From assembly GCF_030052815.1 (NCBI RefSeq), contig NC_079499.1, positions 81,817,183 to 81,881,182 of the forward strand: 64,000 bases of DNA. The letters are read 5' to 3'. The position numbers were made by a program, and so were the translations under genes. This DNA comes from Hevea brasiliensis (taxonomy: Eukaryota > Streptophyta > Magnoliopsida > Malpighiales > Euphorbiaceae). Below are positions 44,077-56,500 of this stretch, piece by piece (position 1 is the first letter of the stretch; every line of letters starts with the position of its first letter). The notes under the pieces are model-generated. The model had not been told where the DNA came from. It saw nothing but the letters and a program-made list of their open reading frames with translations, and did not search any database.

Positions 44077-47000
44077 TGTAATACCCTATTTGCATAGCCT
44101 GGTATATGTCACTGTTCCGGTGACCAATATCGGTCCGGACAATTAAGAGGATTAGAACTGTGTTTAAGACACCTAGTTAAGCCCTGAACACAAATAATTA
44201 GTAATTGTCAATTAGTTAAGTATAAATAAGAAAAACATAACATAAGAAGTTAAATGAGCCGAGAGTCACAGCGATGGGTGACCTTCTCGGAAAGGATTGC
44301 GAAGTCGACTTAAACTCAAATTTCAAACCGTAAAATGTGACACTGCGGTCCTTAGGACTATTATGAACACATTGGACAAGAGAAAATCATGAAAAAAAAT
44401 TGTTAAGCCAGTTAAATAATTAGGTCAGGGAGCCAAAAGAAATATTGAATTATTTGCAACCGGGTTGAACCGGCGAGGGGCAATTTGGTCAATTGACCCC
44501 GAGACTTGACTCCTAACCTAACTGTCAAATAAAATCGGAGAAAAGAAAATTTTGGATTTGGGAATTAAATTAAAGAACTAATGGAAAAATAAATAAAAAA
44601 AAAAGAAAAAGAAAACTTGAAAAAGTAATGACATCATGTGGTGACATGAGCATGATGCAATAAACTTAATTATTAAAAATTGAAACTATAGGATAATTAA
44701 AGAGTTATAATACATAAAAAAAAAAGAAGAAAAGAAAAACATTATTTAGCTTTCTCTCTCAACCAAGCCGGCACCTCTCTCCCTCACCACCATGTGTAAC
44801 CACCATGGATGAATGCATGAAGCTTACATAACTTTATTTTAGCCTTCCAAAATAAATCCTAAACCCTAAAAAGCTTCCAATTTACACTAGAAAAGAAGAT
44901 TGAGGGAGAAGAAGAAAGGAGAAAGTGAAAGAATTGGTGGATTGTAAATCAAAGAATTAAGGTTAGTATTCTTTCTTCATTCTCTCTTTGAATTTATGTT
45001 TAAGTAGCTAAGTTATACTTGGAATTAACAAATAAGTGAGTTAAATCAAGTATGTGGACTACCTACATAAATTTTGGCCTAGAGGTAGTGAACTAGGGTT
45101 GAGTGATTTTGATGCAAAAAAATGAAGTAGTTAAGTGTAAATGAGTGTATAAGTACTAGTTATGCATTTAGATTTCATCAAATGAGCTAAACATGAAAAC
45201 TAGGGTTTTGGACACTTAGGGTTTAGGAGTAAAAAATGTGAGAAATTGTGAAATGATGTGTTTGACCTAGTTTGAGGTGAGAAATGGTCATTTGTGACCA
45301 AATGAAGTGTGTTGGAAGTGTTGGAATTGAGTTTAAATTCAGATTGAATGTGGTCATGCTGCTGGCAGTAGGACCAAGGTCCCTTTGAGGGACCAAAACT
45401 GAAAATTTACCAGTCCAATTGGTATGAGACTAATTGGGAATGAAAATAGACACAAAATGACACAATTTTCATCAAGGAATCATGCCCAAAAAGTGACCAA
45501 AACCTAGTGAACAAATTGACCAAATCCGAATTTTCTCAGTCTAACCTGTACAAAATGACTAAATAAACAGTTGTTCATTTGGCCATAACTTGGGCTAGGC
45601 AGGTCTAAATGACCTGAAATTTTACCAGTGGAAAGCTGAGATATAGACCTAAAACTTTCATGAAGAGCACAAACTCAAATTATTCCCTTAACCAAGTCAT
45701 TTGGCCACCCAAAATTGGTGACCTAAAACTGCCAGAACCAGTTTGATGCCCAGAAATATGGGTTAAGTCTAATCCGGTAGCTATGATTCAAATGGCTATA
45801 ACTTGAGCTAAAAAACTCCAAATGGAGTGATTCAAAAAGGATAATAAATTTAAGACAATAGGGAACATTTTTTATGAAGAAAGTTTTGCCAAATTCTAAC
45901 AGAAAAATGACCAATGGAACAGTGCAACTTAAGACACCAAAACTGAAAATTTGCAAATTTACCTAAAAGACTTAGAATTTGAGTAAACAACCAAAACCAA
46001 CAAATTTAGTGACCAAAATGTGGTATGTGGGTGAAGTTGGAATTCCCATACCTATTAAGCCTTAGAAAGTCAATAAATTGACTTGAATAGTGTAGTGAAT
46101 AGTAACCTCAAAACACAAAATTTAAAGAACGTCAAGTTTAGCACATTAGAGCTAGGTAAAAGTGAATTTAAATTTATTTTTGGATTTATGCTAAGTTATG
46201 ATACTGAAACACTATGAAACTGTGTGTTTCAGTGGAAAAGAACACCGGGAAAGAACTCGAGGAATCGAGTCAAGGCCAAGAGATGACTCGCTTAAGGTTT
46301 GTGCACAACGTATAATTTTTGTAATTTATCTTCTGCATATTGTTTTGAATAATTTGAAATATTGAATTGTGACATTACCATGATGAAGTATTTATGATGC
46401 TTTTGATTTAAATTGTTGAAAGTTATTTGTGTATATTTGAAATGGCAATGTTTAGTAAATTGTTAAGATAAGTTTTGAAACCACAGTGTCATGACCATAT
46501 ATTTGAACACATCATTAGCATGACTAGTGGGGGTAATTAGTTTTGAATTTTGATTCCTTTTCTAGCTAAAGTATTGAGGTGTATGCCAGTAGAAGAAGAA
46601 ATTGAATGGATATCCATATATTTGAGCTAGCTAGCCTTGTGATGTGACTTCTCCTTAGCCTCTGGCTATTGATATTATATTTGTTTCAAATGGCATGATA
46701 TAACAATGGGTTTTATGAAATTGGTTTTGACACTTCGAAATGAGCTTGTTTGGATTAAAATCTCATAATTCATGTTTTGTATTTAACTCTCATGCTCAGT
46801 CCAATTTTTGAATAAATGTGATTTAAATTCTGCATAAAGATTATTTTAGTATGTTGTGCACCACTGAATCCTAGTACTCAGCAATGGCTGTTATTGCTGT
46901 CGCAGATTTAGAGACTAGAGGATTAGCAGAGTGAGCTGCTGAGGATTGTGGAGTGACTTACCTTAAAGTTATATCGGGTATATTTTATATCCTGATTGTA

Positions 47001-47617
47001 GAAATTTATTTTGATGTATGTAATGTATATAAAGGATATGGGCATGTAAAACTAGTCTTGAGCAGTTTGTATAAAGTTTGTAATAAATTTTAGTTTGAAT
47101 TTCTCTTAATTTGAATTTTTGTAATGATTTATATAAATTGTTTTATCGTTAATAAAATATGAATGGAAGTAATTTGTTTTAAATTGAATGAAATTGATTA
47201 ATGGTATTTTATTGATTGTTGAATATTGGAAATTGTGGATTTGAATTTTTGGAAATGGATAAATGATGTTGAAATTGATTGGGATGATTGTGAATTTGAA
47301 GAAGTGGTTGAGATAAATTATTAGAAGTGCTTTTTACAGGTATTTGAAGAAATGTTTTCTCAAAATACAGATAACACTCTGCTGAAATTTTTATAAAATT
47401 TACGGAAAAATAAAATGGGCCAAAAATTTTAACTAGTTTGCAACTTTGAATAAATGATTTTAATACCTATTAGAAAATGCTCACCACTTATAAAAATAAG
47501 AAAATTCTTTTAAAATCCCTTGTAGGGTACTTAATGAGTTATCGGTAGGTGAAGTTCGGTAGTTCATTAGGTATTTTACGGGATCATGTTATGCCTTACA
47601 GAGAGTAAGGTGTGACA
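44077..47617 (+). mobile_element. Solo LTR A, chromovirus-like (3541 bp)
   Basis: The ends are TGTAATACCC and AAGGTGTGACA. It shares with the Tekay-like LTR the CTGTTCCGGTGACC phrase near its start, the ATGGAGTGATTCAAAAAGG phrase (45812-45838) and several CATAACTTG modules, but is a distinct, diverged subfamily. There is no internal region, and one direct 5-bp duplication supports a single insertion followed by LTR-LTR recombination. The frame at 45723-45956 is a chance frame. Confidence 0.88.
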
Positions 47618-47619
47618 GG
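47615..47619. repeat. Target-site duplication of solo LTR B (left)
   Basis: acagg, made of the last three bases of LTR A plus two bases of A's own duplication. The identical acagg is at 50766-50770. Confidence 0.88.
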
Positions 47620-50600
47620 TGTAACACCCTCCCTATAGCAATTCCGTACATTCTACTGTTCCGTTGATCGGTGTTGGTCCGGACAGCTAGAACATCTGGA
47701 AAAATATTTAAACTAAAGTGAAGAACCATAATTGACTCAAATATTAATAAGAAAAATTTAGGAAAAATTTTAGAAATAAAATACAACCAAGTTAAATGAG
47801 CCGGTGCCCAAGCGATGGGTAACGTAGTAGGAAGTTGCGATTCTCGCAACTAGGAGCCCTAGACCTGAGGGAAAATTCATAAAATAATTTTTTGGACTCC
47901 AGAGAAGGGTCATTGAGGTTTTTATGGCATTAGAATGCCAAGAAAATACTTAGAAAAATTTGTCAATCGATACAGACAATTTTGGCCTGTTAAGCCAAAC
48001 GGAGGGCATTTTGGTCATTTCGTCTTAAGAGATGATTTTTTTCCGACTTGTCTAGTTAAGTAAATAATTATTATAATATAAAATGTGAATAAATATTGCT
48101 AAAAATTGAATTGAAAATGAGTTGATAAAAGAATAAAAGAAAATGAAAGAAAATACTTAATTATGACATCATATGATGTCTTTAAAAAGAGCTCCACCAA
48201 TCATCTTTTAACAAGCACCTTTAAATCAATTAAAAAGGACAAAAAGGAGTTAAAAATTGAAAAAAAATTTCTGCTCATCTCCTTCAATTTCCGGCAGCCC
48301 CTCTTTTCCTGACTATCTCCATTAAAGCTTTCTCTTTTTCTTGCTAAAACCTCACCCTTTACACCATAAAACCTCATCCTCACTTCACTACAATTTATCC
48401 TCACACCCTAAATTATATTTAGACAGCCATTAGAGGGAGAAATCTTGAAGATTGATAAGCTCAAGTGAGAGCTTTAATAAGGTTAGTGTCTTCCTCTCTC
48501 TTTAAATTCATGACTAGAAAGTTGATTTAACTTGAAATTTATAAGAAATTTAAATGAAAACCTTTGATGTACTCACTTTATATTTTTGGCAGCCATGGAT
48601 TTAATAGAGTTTTGATGATTTCTTTGGATTAAATGAGTATATAAGCTGCCCTTGATATGAACTTAACATTTTGCACATTGAATTGTAGGTTAATGGAAGA
48701 GTAGAGAAATTGAGAATTTAGGGTTTTGAGCAAATTGGAGTTTAGCTCCTATAATAGTGTAGGAACATTTTAATGGTCAATTAGTGACCATTTGGTTATT
48801 GGTAAACAAGAAATGAAGTGTGTTTAGTGATGGGATTTAGGTTTAGTGTAGCTGCCCTAGGTGACCTGCAGAATTAGGAATGAGTCCAGTAGGTTTGGGC
48901 AGCCATAACTTGAACTGTAGAGGTTCAATTGGTGCAAGGCCAATTGGACATGAAACTAGACACATAATGGCACAAATTTGGTGAAGAAACCATGCCCATA
49001 AAACCAAACCAAGTGAACCAAAAGCTTGCCCCAATCCGGGTGACCTGCAGTCTGCCTGGGTAAAATGACCAAATGAATAGTATTTGGTCATTTGGTCATA
49101 AATCAGTGTAGAAAGGTCCAATTGACCTGAACTTTTACCAGCAACAAGATGAGATATAGACCAAAAACTTTCATGATGAAACCTAACCCAAATTATGACA
49201 AGAACATATTCAAAAGGTGAGTTGAAATCACTGTTCATTGCACTGTAGATATGGTCAGTCCATAAATTCTGGACAGAATTTCAATCCGGCCAGTTGTGGT
49301 TTTTGGACCATAACTTGAGCTACAAAACTCCAAATGGAGTGATTCGAAAAAGGAAATGCAACTAGAGAACTTTCATGTTGATCAGTTTGCCAAATTCCTA
49401 CTGAAAAATTGACCAATGGAACAGTAAAGACAAGGCATAAAAAGTAAAAATTCTGCTCAATTAACTTTAAGCTTAGAAATGGTATTGGCAACCAATACCA
49501 ACAAATTTTGAATGCAAAATGTGGTATGTTGGGAGTATTAAAACCAATGTACCTATTGTCTATGCAAAAGTCAACATTTTGGTTGACTAATGAAGTGAAT
49601 AGTAACACCAAAACTTGAAATTCAAAAATTGTAAAACTCAAAAGTGTAAAATGCCCTAGTATACCTAACAAGATTGGTTTGGATAGCTTGGCATGCCAAT
49701 AGGGTTCAGTTAGCAGTACTGCACATGGCATTATGTCATTCTGTGATTTCATGGCTTTTAGCCATTTTGACATTATGTTGATACTTGGCCTTGTGCCTAA
49801 TGTTATTATAGCTTATTAGCTATTCTGTTGCACACCGAGGGACACATATGTGACCGATGGTGTGACGGCTCAAGGTACTTGATACCCAGTGTCAGTTTAC
49901 CCGTTTATCTAGTCCAGTCGTCCAGTATAGGTTACTTGGGCAACCAAAAATGAAAGTGGATAAATTTAATGAAATAATGAATATAACCAGTACAAAATAA
50001 GTACGACTACAAATACTCATCGAAAATTTATTTGCAATGAGACATCAATACATTCACTGCATATTTATTTTATGTTATTTCTTTTTATTTTATTATTGGC
50101 ACCACTAAGCATTATTGCTTAGCGTGTTGCTTTTGCCACGTGTAGGTTCTGGAGATACTAATCGAGAGCCCAGTAAACGATAGACTGGATGAGACCTCCT
50201 ACAGCTCTGCATAGTATCCGTGTCACCTCACCATCTTCAGTGCATTAGTAGGACACTAGGTTTCATTTTGGTATTTTGTAACTAACTTTTATTTTCTCTT
50301 GTGTAATTGAGACTTATATAATGTATTTTGATGTTAATGTAAATAGTGGAAATTGTGTTTATGAATGGAAAATTGAGTATTTATTTATTGCTTATATATG
50401 AATACCATGAGAAATGAATGATTGAGAAATGAAAATGTTGTTGAAAAATATTGAGATTTTGATGATTATTAGAGTTTGAGAATGATTGGAAATGATTATT
50501 GGAAGTGTTTTTCACAGGTTCCGAAGAACTATTTTCTCCATTTTTAGCTGGTACTCTGCCGGATTTTCTATAAAATTTTCGGAACCTTAAATAAATTATA

Positions 50601-50765
50601 ATTTCAATAAATGACTTAAATGAATTATATTTCACAAATTATATTCAAAACTATGATAAAAATAAATTAAGGAAGAATAAAAATGATTGAGATAAAATAG
50701 AGTATTCCGGTACACTGTGTGACATATCTTACTCGGATATACTGTAGACGGTAAGGGGTGTCACA
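47620..50765 (+). mobile_element. Solo LTR B, same family as the Tekay-like LTR (3146 bp)
   Basis: It runs TGTAACACCC to GGGTGTCACA and is the reverse complement match of 7577-10697 across its length, diverged by many substitutions. It is flanked by acagg on both sides. The frames at 47589-47849, 48201, 48843-49773 and 50381 are LTR frames without domains. Confidence 0.92.
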
Positions 50766-50773
50766 ACAGGAGT

Positions 50774-51190
50774 CCTAGAGTGATAAGGTTTAGATAACTT
50801 AAACAACTGAGATTGCAGAATTTGGGTGAGACTGGGATATGGGTGAGGTGTTTAAACCAATAGGAAGAGAGGGAGAGGGGGCAGCACCAACCGGGAGTGA
50901 GGAAGTGAGTGGGGCCAAGTAGGAGAAAGAGTTTGTATGGGAGAGGAAAAGAGAAAAAGATATTTTCTAATTTTAATTTTCAGAAAATAAATTAAAAGAG
51001 TCTATTTAAAATTCCTAACTAGGCTTTCTTAGGCCCATGTGCTCAATTAAACTTAATTAGGTCCATTTAAAAACTACCCATATTAAATTTAAACAAAATA
51101 AAATTTTATTTAAATTTAATTAAATTCATTTCTCAAAAAAAACATATTATTATTTTATTTTCAAGATCATGCTACAGAATTAATAATTCA
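50774..51190 (-). mobile_element. Tat-like 3' LTR, right part (boundary uncertain)
   Basis: Removing A, B and one copy of each duplication joins gatagggtttggagt to cctagagtgataagg. The sequence then continues AT-rich without features. The inner LTR end and polypurine tract could not be located with confidence. The tandem repeat at 51197 probably lies at or beyond it. Confidence 0.5.
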
Positions 51191-51196
51191 ACAGGT

Positions 51197-51310
51197 GATG
51201 TATGTTCTTATACGCCTTACACACCTACAAGTGACATGTTGATGCATGTTCTTCTACGCCTTACACACCTATAGGAGACATGTTGATGCATGTTCTTCTA
51301 TGCCTTACAA
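51197..51310. repeat. 44-bp tandem repeat, about 2.6 copies
   Basis: Units begin at 51197, 51241 and 51285, with the shared phrase gatgcatgttcttctacgcc (gatgtatgttcttatacgcc in the first). Confidence 0.92.
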
Positions 51311-52199
51311 CTACTACTATGTCATGTGCCTTAAACAACGTCTAAGGACTTACCAAAAATATCTAATTCATGATTTGAAAAAATTGGGATGATTGTGTCT
51401 CAAAATTCTCTTTGTGATTTTTTTGTTTCCTGTATGTTACTTCTTATCATGGGCATGCTGATTTTGTTAGAGCTTCTAAAAAAACTGAGTCCTCAAAGGG
51501 AACTCTTTTTTGTAAAAACTTTCTTTTAACCTCAAAATTTTTGAGGAAAAATTGTTCACTAAAATGACTTCCTTAAGGTCACAATACAATTTCTCTATGA
51601 TTTTTCTTTTTCTTCTCTCCCCATGGTTCATTATTCTAAAGCTATTTCAAAATCTTGTTTTGCCTCATTTCTCTTCCATGAACTCTATTCTTTGTACCAT
51701 AACTTTTGCCTGAAATGCCTTGTCGGGTTTTCCACCTAGCGAGCTCTTTTTTTTTTTTTTTGAAATTAGACAATTACTAGGGCATTCATATCAAGCACCT
51801 AGTCTGTCATGCTCACAAGACATAAATTAAATCAAAATAATGCAGTTCAATTACTGAATCATTTGATGTATCCCTTAAGACACAAACATTCACAATCATA
51901 ATTAAATAAAACCTATTCCTGGTTAATGCAATTAAAAAATTATTTATTTATTTAGGTACACCATTACTCCCTCTTACATTTAATCTTGCCAAATTTTTAA
52001 CTTTCTAAAGTTAGAAATAAACTTTATAACCTGCTGAATGGCCTTTTTAGGTTTTCCATCTAGCTTTTTTCTCATCTCTCCTTTTGCCCAAATCGCCTTT
52101 TGCAGGTTTTCAATCTACCATTTTTTTTCTTCTTTTTTTTTGACCCTTACTTTTGCCTAGACTTCCTTTCGCAGATTTTCAGCCTAGCGAGCCTATCTC
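51311..52199 (-). other. 3' internal region of the Tat-like element
   Basis: No frame over 60 codons. It contains four diverged copies (51703, 52029, 52082, 52150) of a 40-45 bp motif centred on gcaggttttccacctagc. On the minus strand these encode short Lys/Arg-rich repeats such as ENLRKEV and KPAKGDLGK. Comparable repeats follow integrase in some Tat elements, from memory. Confidence 0.5.
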
Positions 52200-52748
52200 A
52201 CACAAAGTACCATTTGAGCCTGTCTAAGTTGACTGATTTTTGAAATTCATTTCCATCTAGGATTGATATTCTTACAGCACCTCTTGGAAAGATCTTTTTG
52301 ACTATATGTGGACCATTCCAGTTTGGCTTTAACATTCCTCTTGGATCAAAAGGGATGGGCTGAGCTTGTTTGAAACCATGTCTCCCTCTTTAATCTTTCT
52401 TGGCTTCACCTTCTTATTAAAGGCCCTGGCTATCTTCCTCTGATAAGCCTATATATGATGCAAGGCTTGCAACCTCTTTTCCTCAATCAAAGCTAGTTCT
52501 TTATATCTCTTCTAGGCCCACTCATTTTCTGGGATCTTAGCTTTTAGCATCACTCTAAAGGATTTGACCTCTAGCTCAATGGGTAGCACTGCTTCGATCC
52601 CATACACTAAAGAGAATGGGGTTGCCCCTGTGGATGCGATAACCTTAAAGAACATAAGGGAGTTTTTTTTGGGCCAATCCTTATATGTTTCAAACATTTT
52701 TGTCCAACTAGAACCTTTCCATTCATATGAGGCCACACATTCCAGCAT
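52200..52748 (-). pseudogene. Tat-like integrase C-terminal part
   Basis: The open piece 52512-52748 includes ATPFSLVYGIEAVLPIELEV, the conserved end of the integrase core in Tat elements. Farther left, in broken frames, residues resembling a GDMV block and QTGMVHI correspond to the integrase C-terminal GPY-like module. It is preceded directly by WKGSSWTKMFETYKDW, so most of the catalytic core (the first two acidic residues) has been lost by internal deletion around 52740. Confidence 0.8.
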
Positions 52749-52918
52749 GTACTTTTTCCATTATTTGCTCAGCCTATTTTTCTATCATACATAAGAGTTT
52801 GTAGAATTGCCCCCCAGCTAAAGTAAGTTGAGTGGCTAATCTATGAATTGTTGCTCTATCTCTTTTGTTGACTGATTGCAAGTATTCTCTCATATCCAGA
52901 GACCTCCTTATATCTTCA
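52749..52918 (-). pseudogene. Tat-like integrase N-terminal remnant
   Basis: Minus-strand reading gives DIRRSLDMREYLQSVNKRDR, then RLATQLTLAGGQFYKL and IMEKVHAGMC, which match the start of Tat integrase up to the first zinc ligand. Solo LTR C is inserted just upstream of it. Confidence 0.7.
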
Positions 52919-53505
52919 TGTGACACCTCTTACCCGTCTACAATGTAGCCGAGTAAGATATGTCACACAGTGTACCGGAACACCCTATTTTATTTCAATC
53001 ATTTTTATTCTTCCTAATTTATTTCTTTCATAGTTATGAAGCATAATTCATGAAATATCATTCATTTAAGTCATTTATTGAAAATATAAATTTATTTGAG
53101 GTTCCGTAAATTTTATGGAAAATTCGGCAGAGTACCGGCTAAAAATAGAAAAAACAGTTCTTCGGAACCTGTGAAAAACACTTCCAAAATTTTCAATCAA
53201 TCCCAAACTCCATTTCATCAACAAAATCTCAATATTTTTCAACAACATTTCCATTTCTCAATCATTCATCTCATATGATATTCATGTGAAAGTCATAAAT
53301 AAATATTCACTTTTTCATTCATAAACACAAATTACACTATTTACATTAATACCAAAATACATTACATAAGTTTCAATTACATATGAGAAAATAAAAGTTA
53401 ATTACAAAATACCCAAAATGAAACCTAGTGTCCTACTAATGCACTGACGTCGGTGAGGTGATAGGGACACTATGCAGAGCTGCAGAAGGTCTCACCCAGT
53501 CTGTG
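52919..53505 (-). mobile_element. Solo LTR C, left part (Tekay-like family)
   Basis: It begins TGTGACACC and matches the start of 7577-10697 and the inverted end of LTR B. It is interrupted at ctgtg by LTR D and resumes at 57522. Left flank is cttca (52914-52918) and right flank tttca (60100-60104), a 5-bp duplication with one mismatch. Without D and its duplication C is about 3165 bp. Confidence 0.88.
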
Positions 53506-56500
53506 TGTAACACCCCTATGTTCAGTAGTGCGTTTTACTGTTCCAGTGACTAGTGTTGCCCGGACAGCTAGGATGCCTAGAACTACACTTCGATATGAGT
53601 GCGGAGACATAAAATAATGAAATACAAGAAAAGAAAATACAAGAAAAACAAAGAAAAAATAATAGCAAAGAAATGTAACCAAGTTAAGTGAGCCGAGAAC
53701 CCTAGCAATGGGTGACCGCACCGGGAAGTCGCGGCGTGGACCGTTGACTAGCCCTGGACTGCGGGGAACCCTGGAAAATATTTTTAAGACTTAAGGAGAC
53801 ATCAATTGAAGTATAAATACCATAAGAAATATTAAATAAAAATTAAATAATTAGTACAAAGAAAAGTGAGAAATCGAAAAACGGATAAAACCCGGTGTTA
53901 CCGAAAAATTGGGAATGCAACCCAAACAGGGGCGTTGTGGTCATTTGACACCCCGAGTTGTCTTTTGGCCTAAATGTCCATTAAAAATAAATAATATTAC
54001 ATTTGGAAAATATAATGAAAAATTAAAATTGTGGTACATAATATAAATGTTGAAAGAAATGGGAAATAACTTGAATAATCAAACTTTAACATATAATATT
54101 AATTAAATAAACTTTAGTGGAGAGTTAGTGGGAACCATTTACACCTAAGTGGACAGCCACTTCATGCAGCACCTTCATCTTCCTCATTCAACTCACCATT
54201 GCCGAATTCAAGAATTCCAAAACCCTCCCATGGCCTCCCATTTGCATGGCTCATTATACCCATTTTCAAGCTAGATTTTGTTTACTTGTCTTCACTAATT
54301 TTGATCCTCACACCATGGGCAGTAGATAGGCAGTAAGAAAGGAAAGTTTTTGTGGAGTTTTGAAGAATTTCCAAAGTGGTAAGTTTGTGTTTTTTATTTT
54401 TGTTTAATTAAAGTTTGTAAGGATGTTATGCGTGTTTGATTTATGGAGAAATTTTTGAGGTTTGGTGTTGAATGGAGAAGTGTACTTTTGGCAGCCATGG
54501 AAACAATTTGAAGGCAGTTTATTTATGCTTGTAAATGGTGAATTAAATGATTGATTAAATGTATATTGTGTAGGAAATTGTTTGGGTGATGTATACTTAG
54601 TATATGTAAATGTGAATTGAAATTTGAAGCTTGGAAATTAATGGAATGTAAAGGTACCATTGCGGCAGGTTGTTAACTCTTGAAGAATGCTGGAATTCAT
54701 GCTTGGTTTATGGTATATTAATGTTGAATTGTGTTGGATGTTAGGGCAGTTTGAGTGTATATATGATGGTGTGAAGTGGGACATGAAAAAAATGTTATGG
54801 TTAGGTGATTGAATTGTTGTAAATTGAGTTGAAAAATTCTGCACTTTATGGTGTATGTTGAATGTAATTGTAAGCTGCCAAAATGACCTATAATGTGTTG
54901 TGAATTATTTTTAGGTCATGATACAACCAGAATTGACTTGAATATTGAGTTTGGTAAGTGTTAGGAGTGATCCTTGATGTGTATGAAAGAAATGCAATAA
55001 GGCAGTTTGTGTTTTAGGCCTATAACTTTAAGTGTGTGGCTCCAATTGGTATGAGACCAATTGGAGGTGAAACTAGGCACAAAATGTGCCAACTTTAATG
55101 AAGAAAGCTTGCCAAAATTCTGCTTGCAAGGCAGCTTGAAAAATGACCAAATCCGGATTAAGTGCAAATAAGGCCTGAAAATTGACCATTTGGGCAGCAG
55201 TTAGTATTTTTATCATAACTCACTCAAAACAGGTCCAATTGACCTGAAATTTTAACCATGAATAGTTACGACCCATATCTACAAGTCTTATGAAGACACC
55301 AAAGCCCAGAAATGACCATAAGCAAGTCAAACAGCTTGCACAAGTTCGGGTCCAAAAACTGGCCGAACCAAAATTGACCTAAAATGACCTAAAGTGACCA
55401 ATTTTGATGCAATTTGACCAGCAATAGTAAAATGACCATAACTTGGTCAGATAACTCAGAATGACCTGAAATTTCGCCCCGCGTGCAATAAGACATAGAT
55501 CTACAAGTTTTTAGTTTTGACCGAAACCCGAAAATTGAGGGAACTAGGTCGTCCGGCTAGGTCAAACTAGTATCCCGGAATCCAGCAAATTGCAAGAAAA
55601 TGCAAGATACATGGAAATCAATTTGGTAACATGTACCAGCCCTAAAAGACTATTGAATGTGACATATTAGTAATATTAAAACCTAATTTACCTAGAATGC
55701 ATCGAGGGTTGATATATTAGGTTGACTAAGGAAATAATAGAATTCGATAAATTAATTATTGAACCTTATTCTTAGAGACAGTTTAAATGAGTACTGAAAC
55801 ACTTCAAATTGCGTTTCTCAGTTAGCAAAGACTCAGGGAAGGGGAAGGAAACACTGAGTCAGAGCCAAGAGACAGTTATCAAAGGTTTGTGCACAACTAG
55901 TTTTTTACTGATTTTGTTTTGAATATTTCATATGATTAAATGACATACTTTTCTTATGTATTATGTTTAACAAGCATTGGATTTAATTCAATGATTATTG
56001 AAAATTGTTATAATATGTATGAATTTTGCTTTGTGAAATGGTATTTCCACAAGTATTAAGCATTGTTATGGATTGAATAAATTATGTTCTGAAAAATTGT
56101 GATAGAACATGTTTTGAATTGTGATGGTAATTTTCATGGAAAATGCAAAATTTATGATTTGAATTGTGATGAGCATAAAAATTATTGGATATTGGAATTG
56201 AATTTGAATCAAATTATATTGTGATTTATGCTCACTAAAAGGATTGTAATATTGTTTTATATCTCACTATAGATGCTTGACTAGGTTATTACCCGTCTCT
56301 CTCATTTGTTGAGAAGACAATGGAGTTAGTTGTGTTTGATTACCATGGTACGTGCACAGGCTTAGATTTTCCTCTGATTTGAGGTTAGATCTAAGTTTAT
56401 TTTATCGTTATGGCCCTTGCAGAAGATTCATTATTGTGATGGTACTATGCACGATGATTCGACCTCCCCGACCATAGGGAGTTAGAATCTGATTCGACCT

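Noticed and set aside
48843..49773. Open frames of 131 and 172 codons in solo LTR B
   Set aside because: LTR sequence on the strand opposite the element. No family resemblance and no start or splice context.
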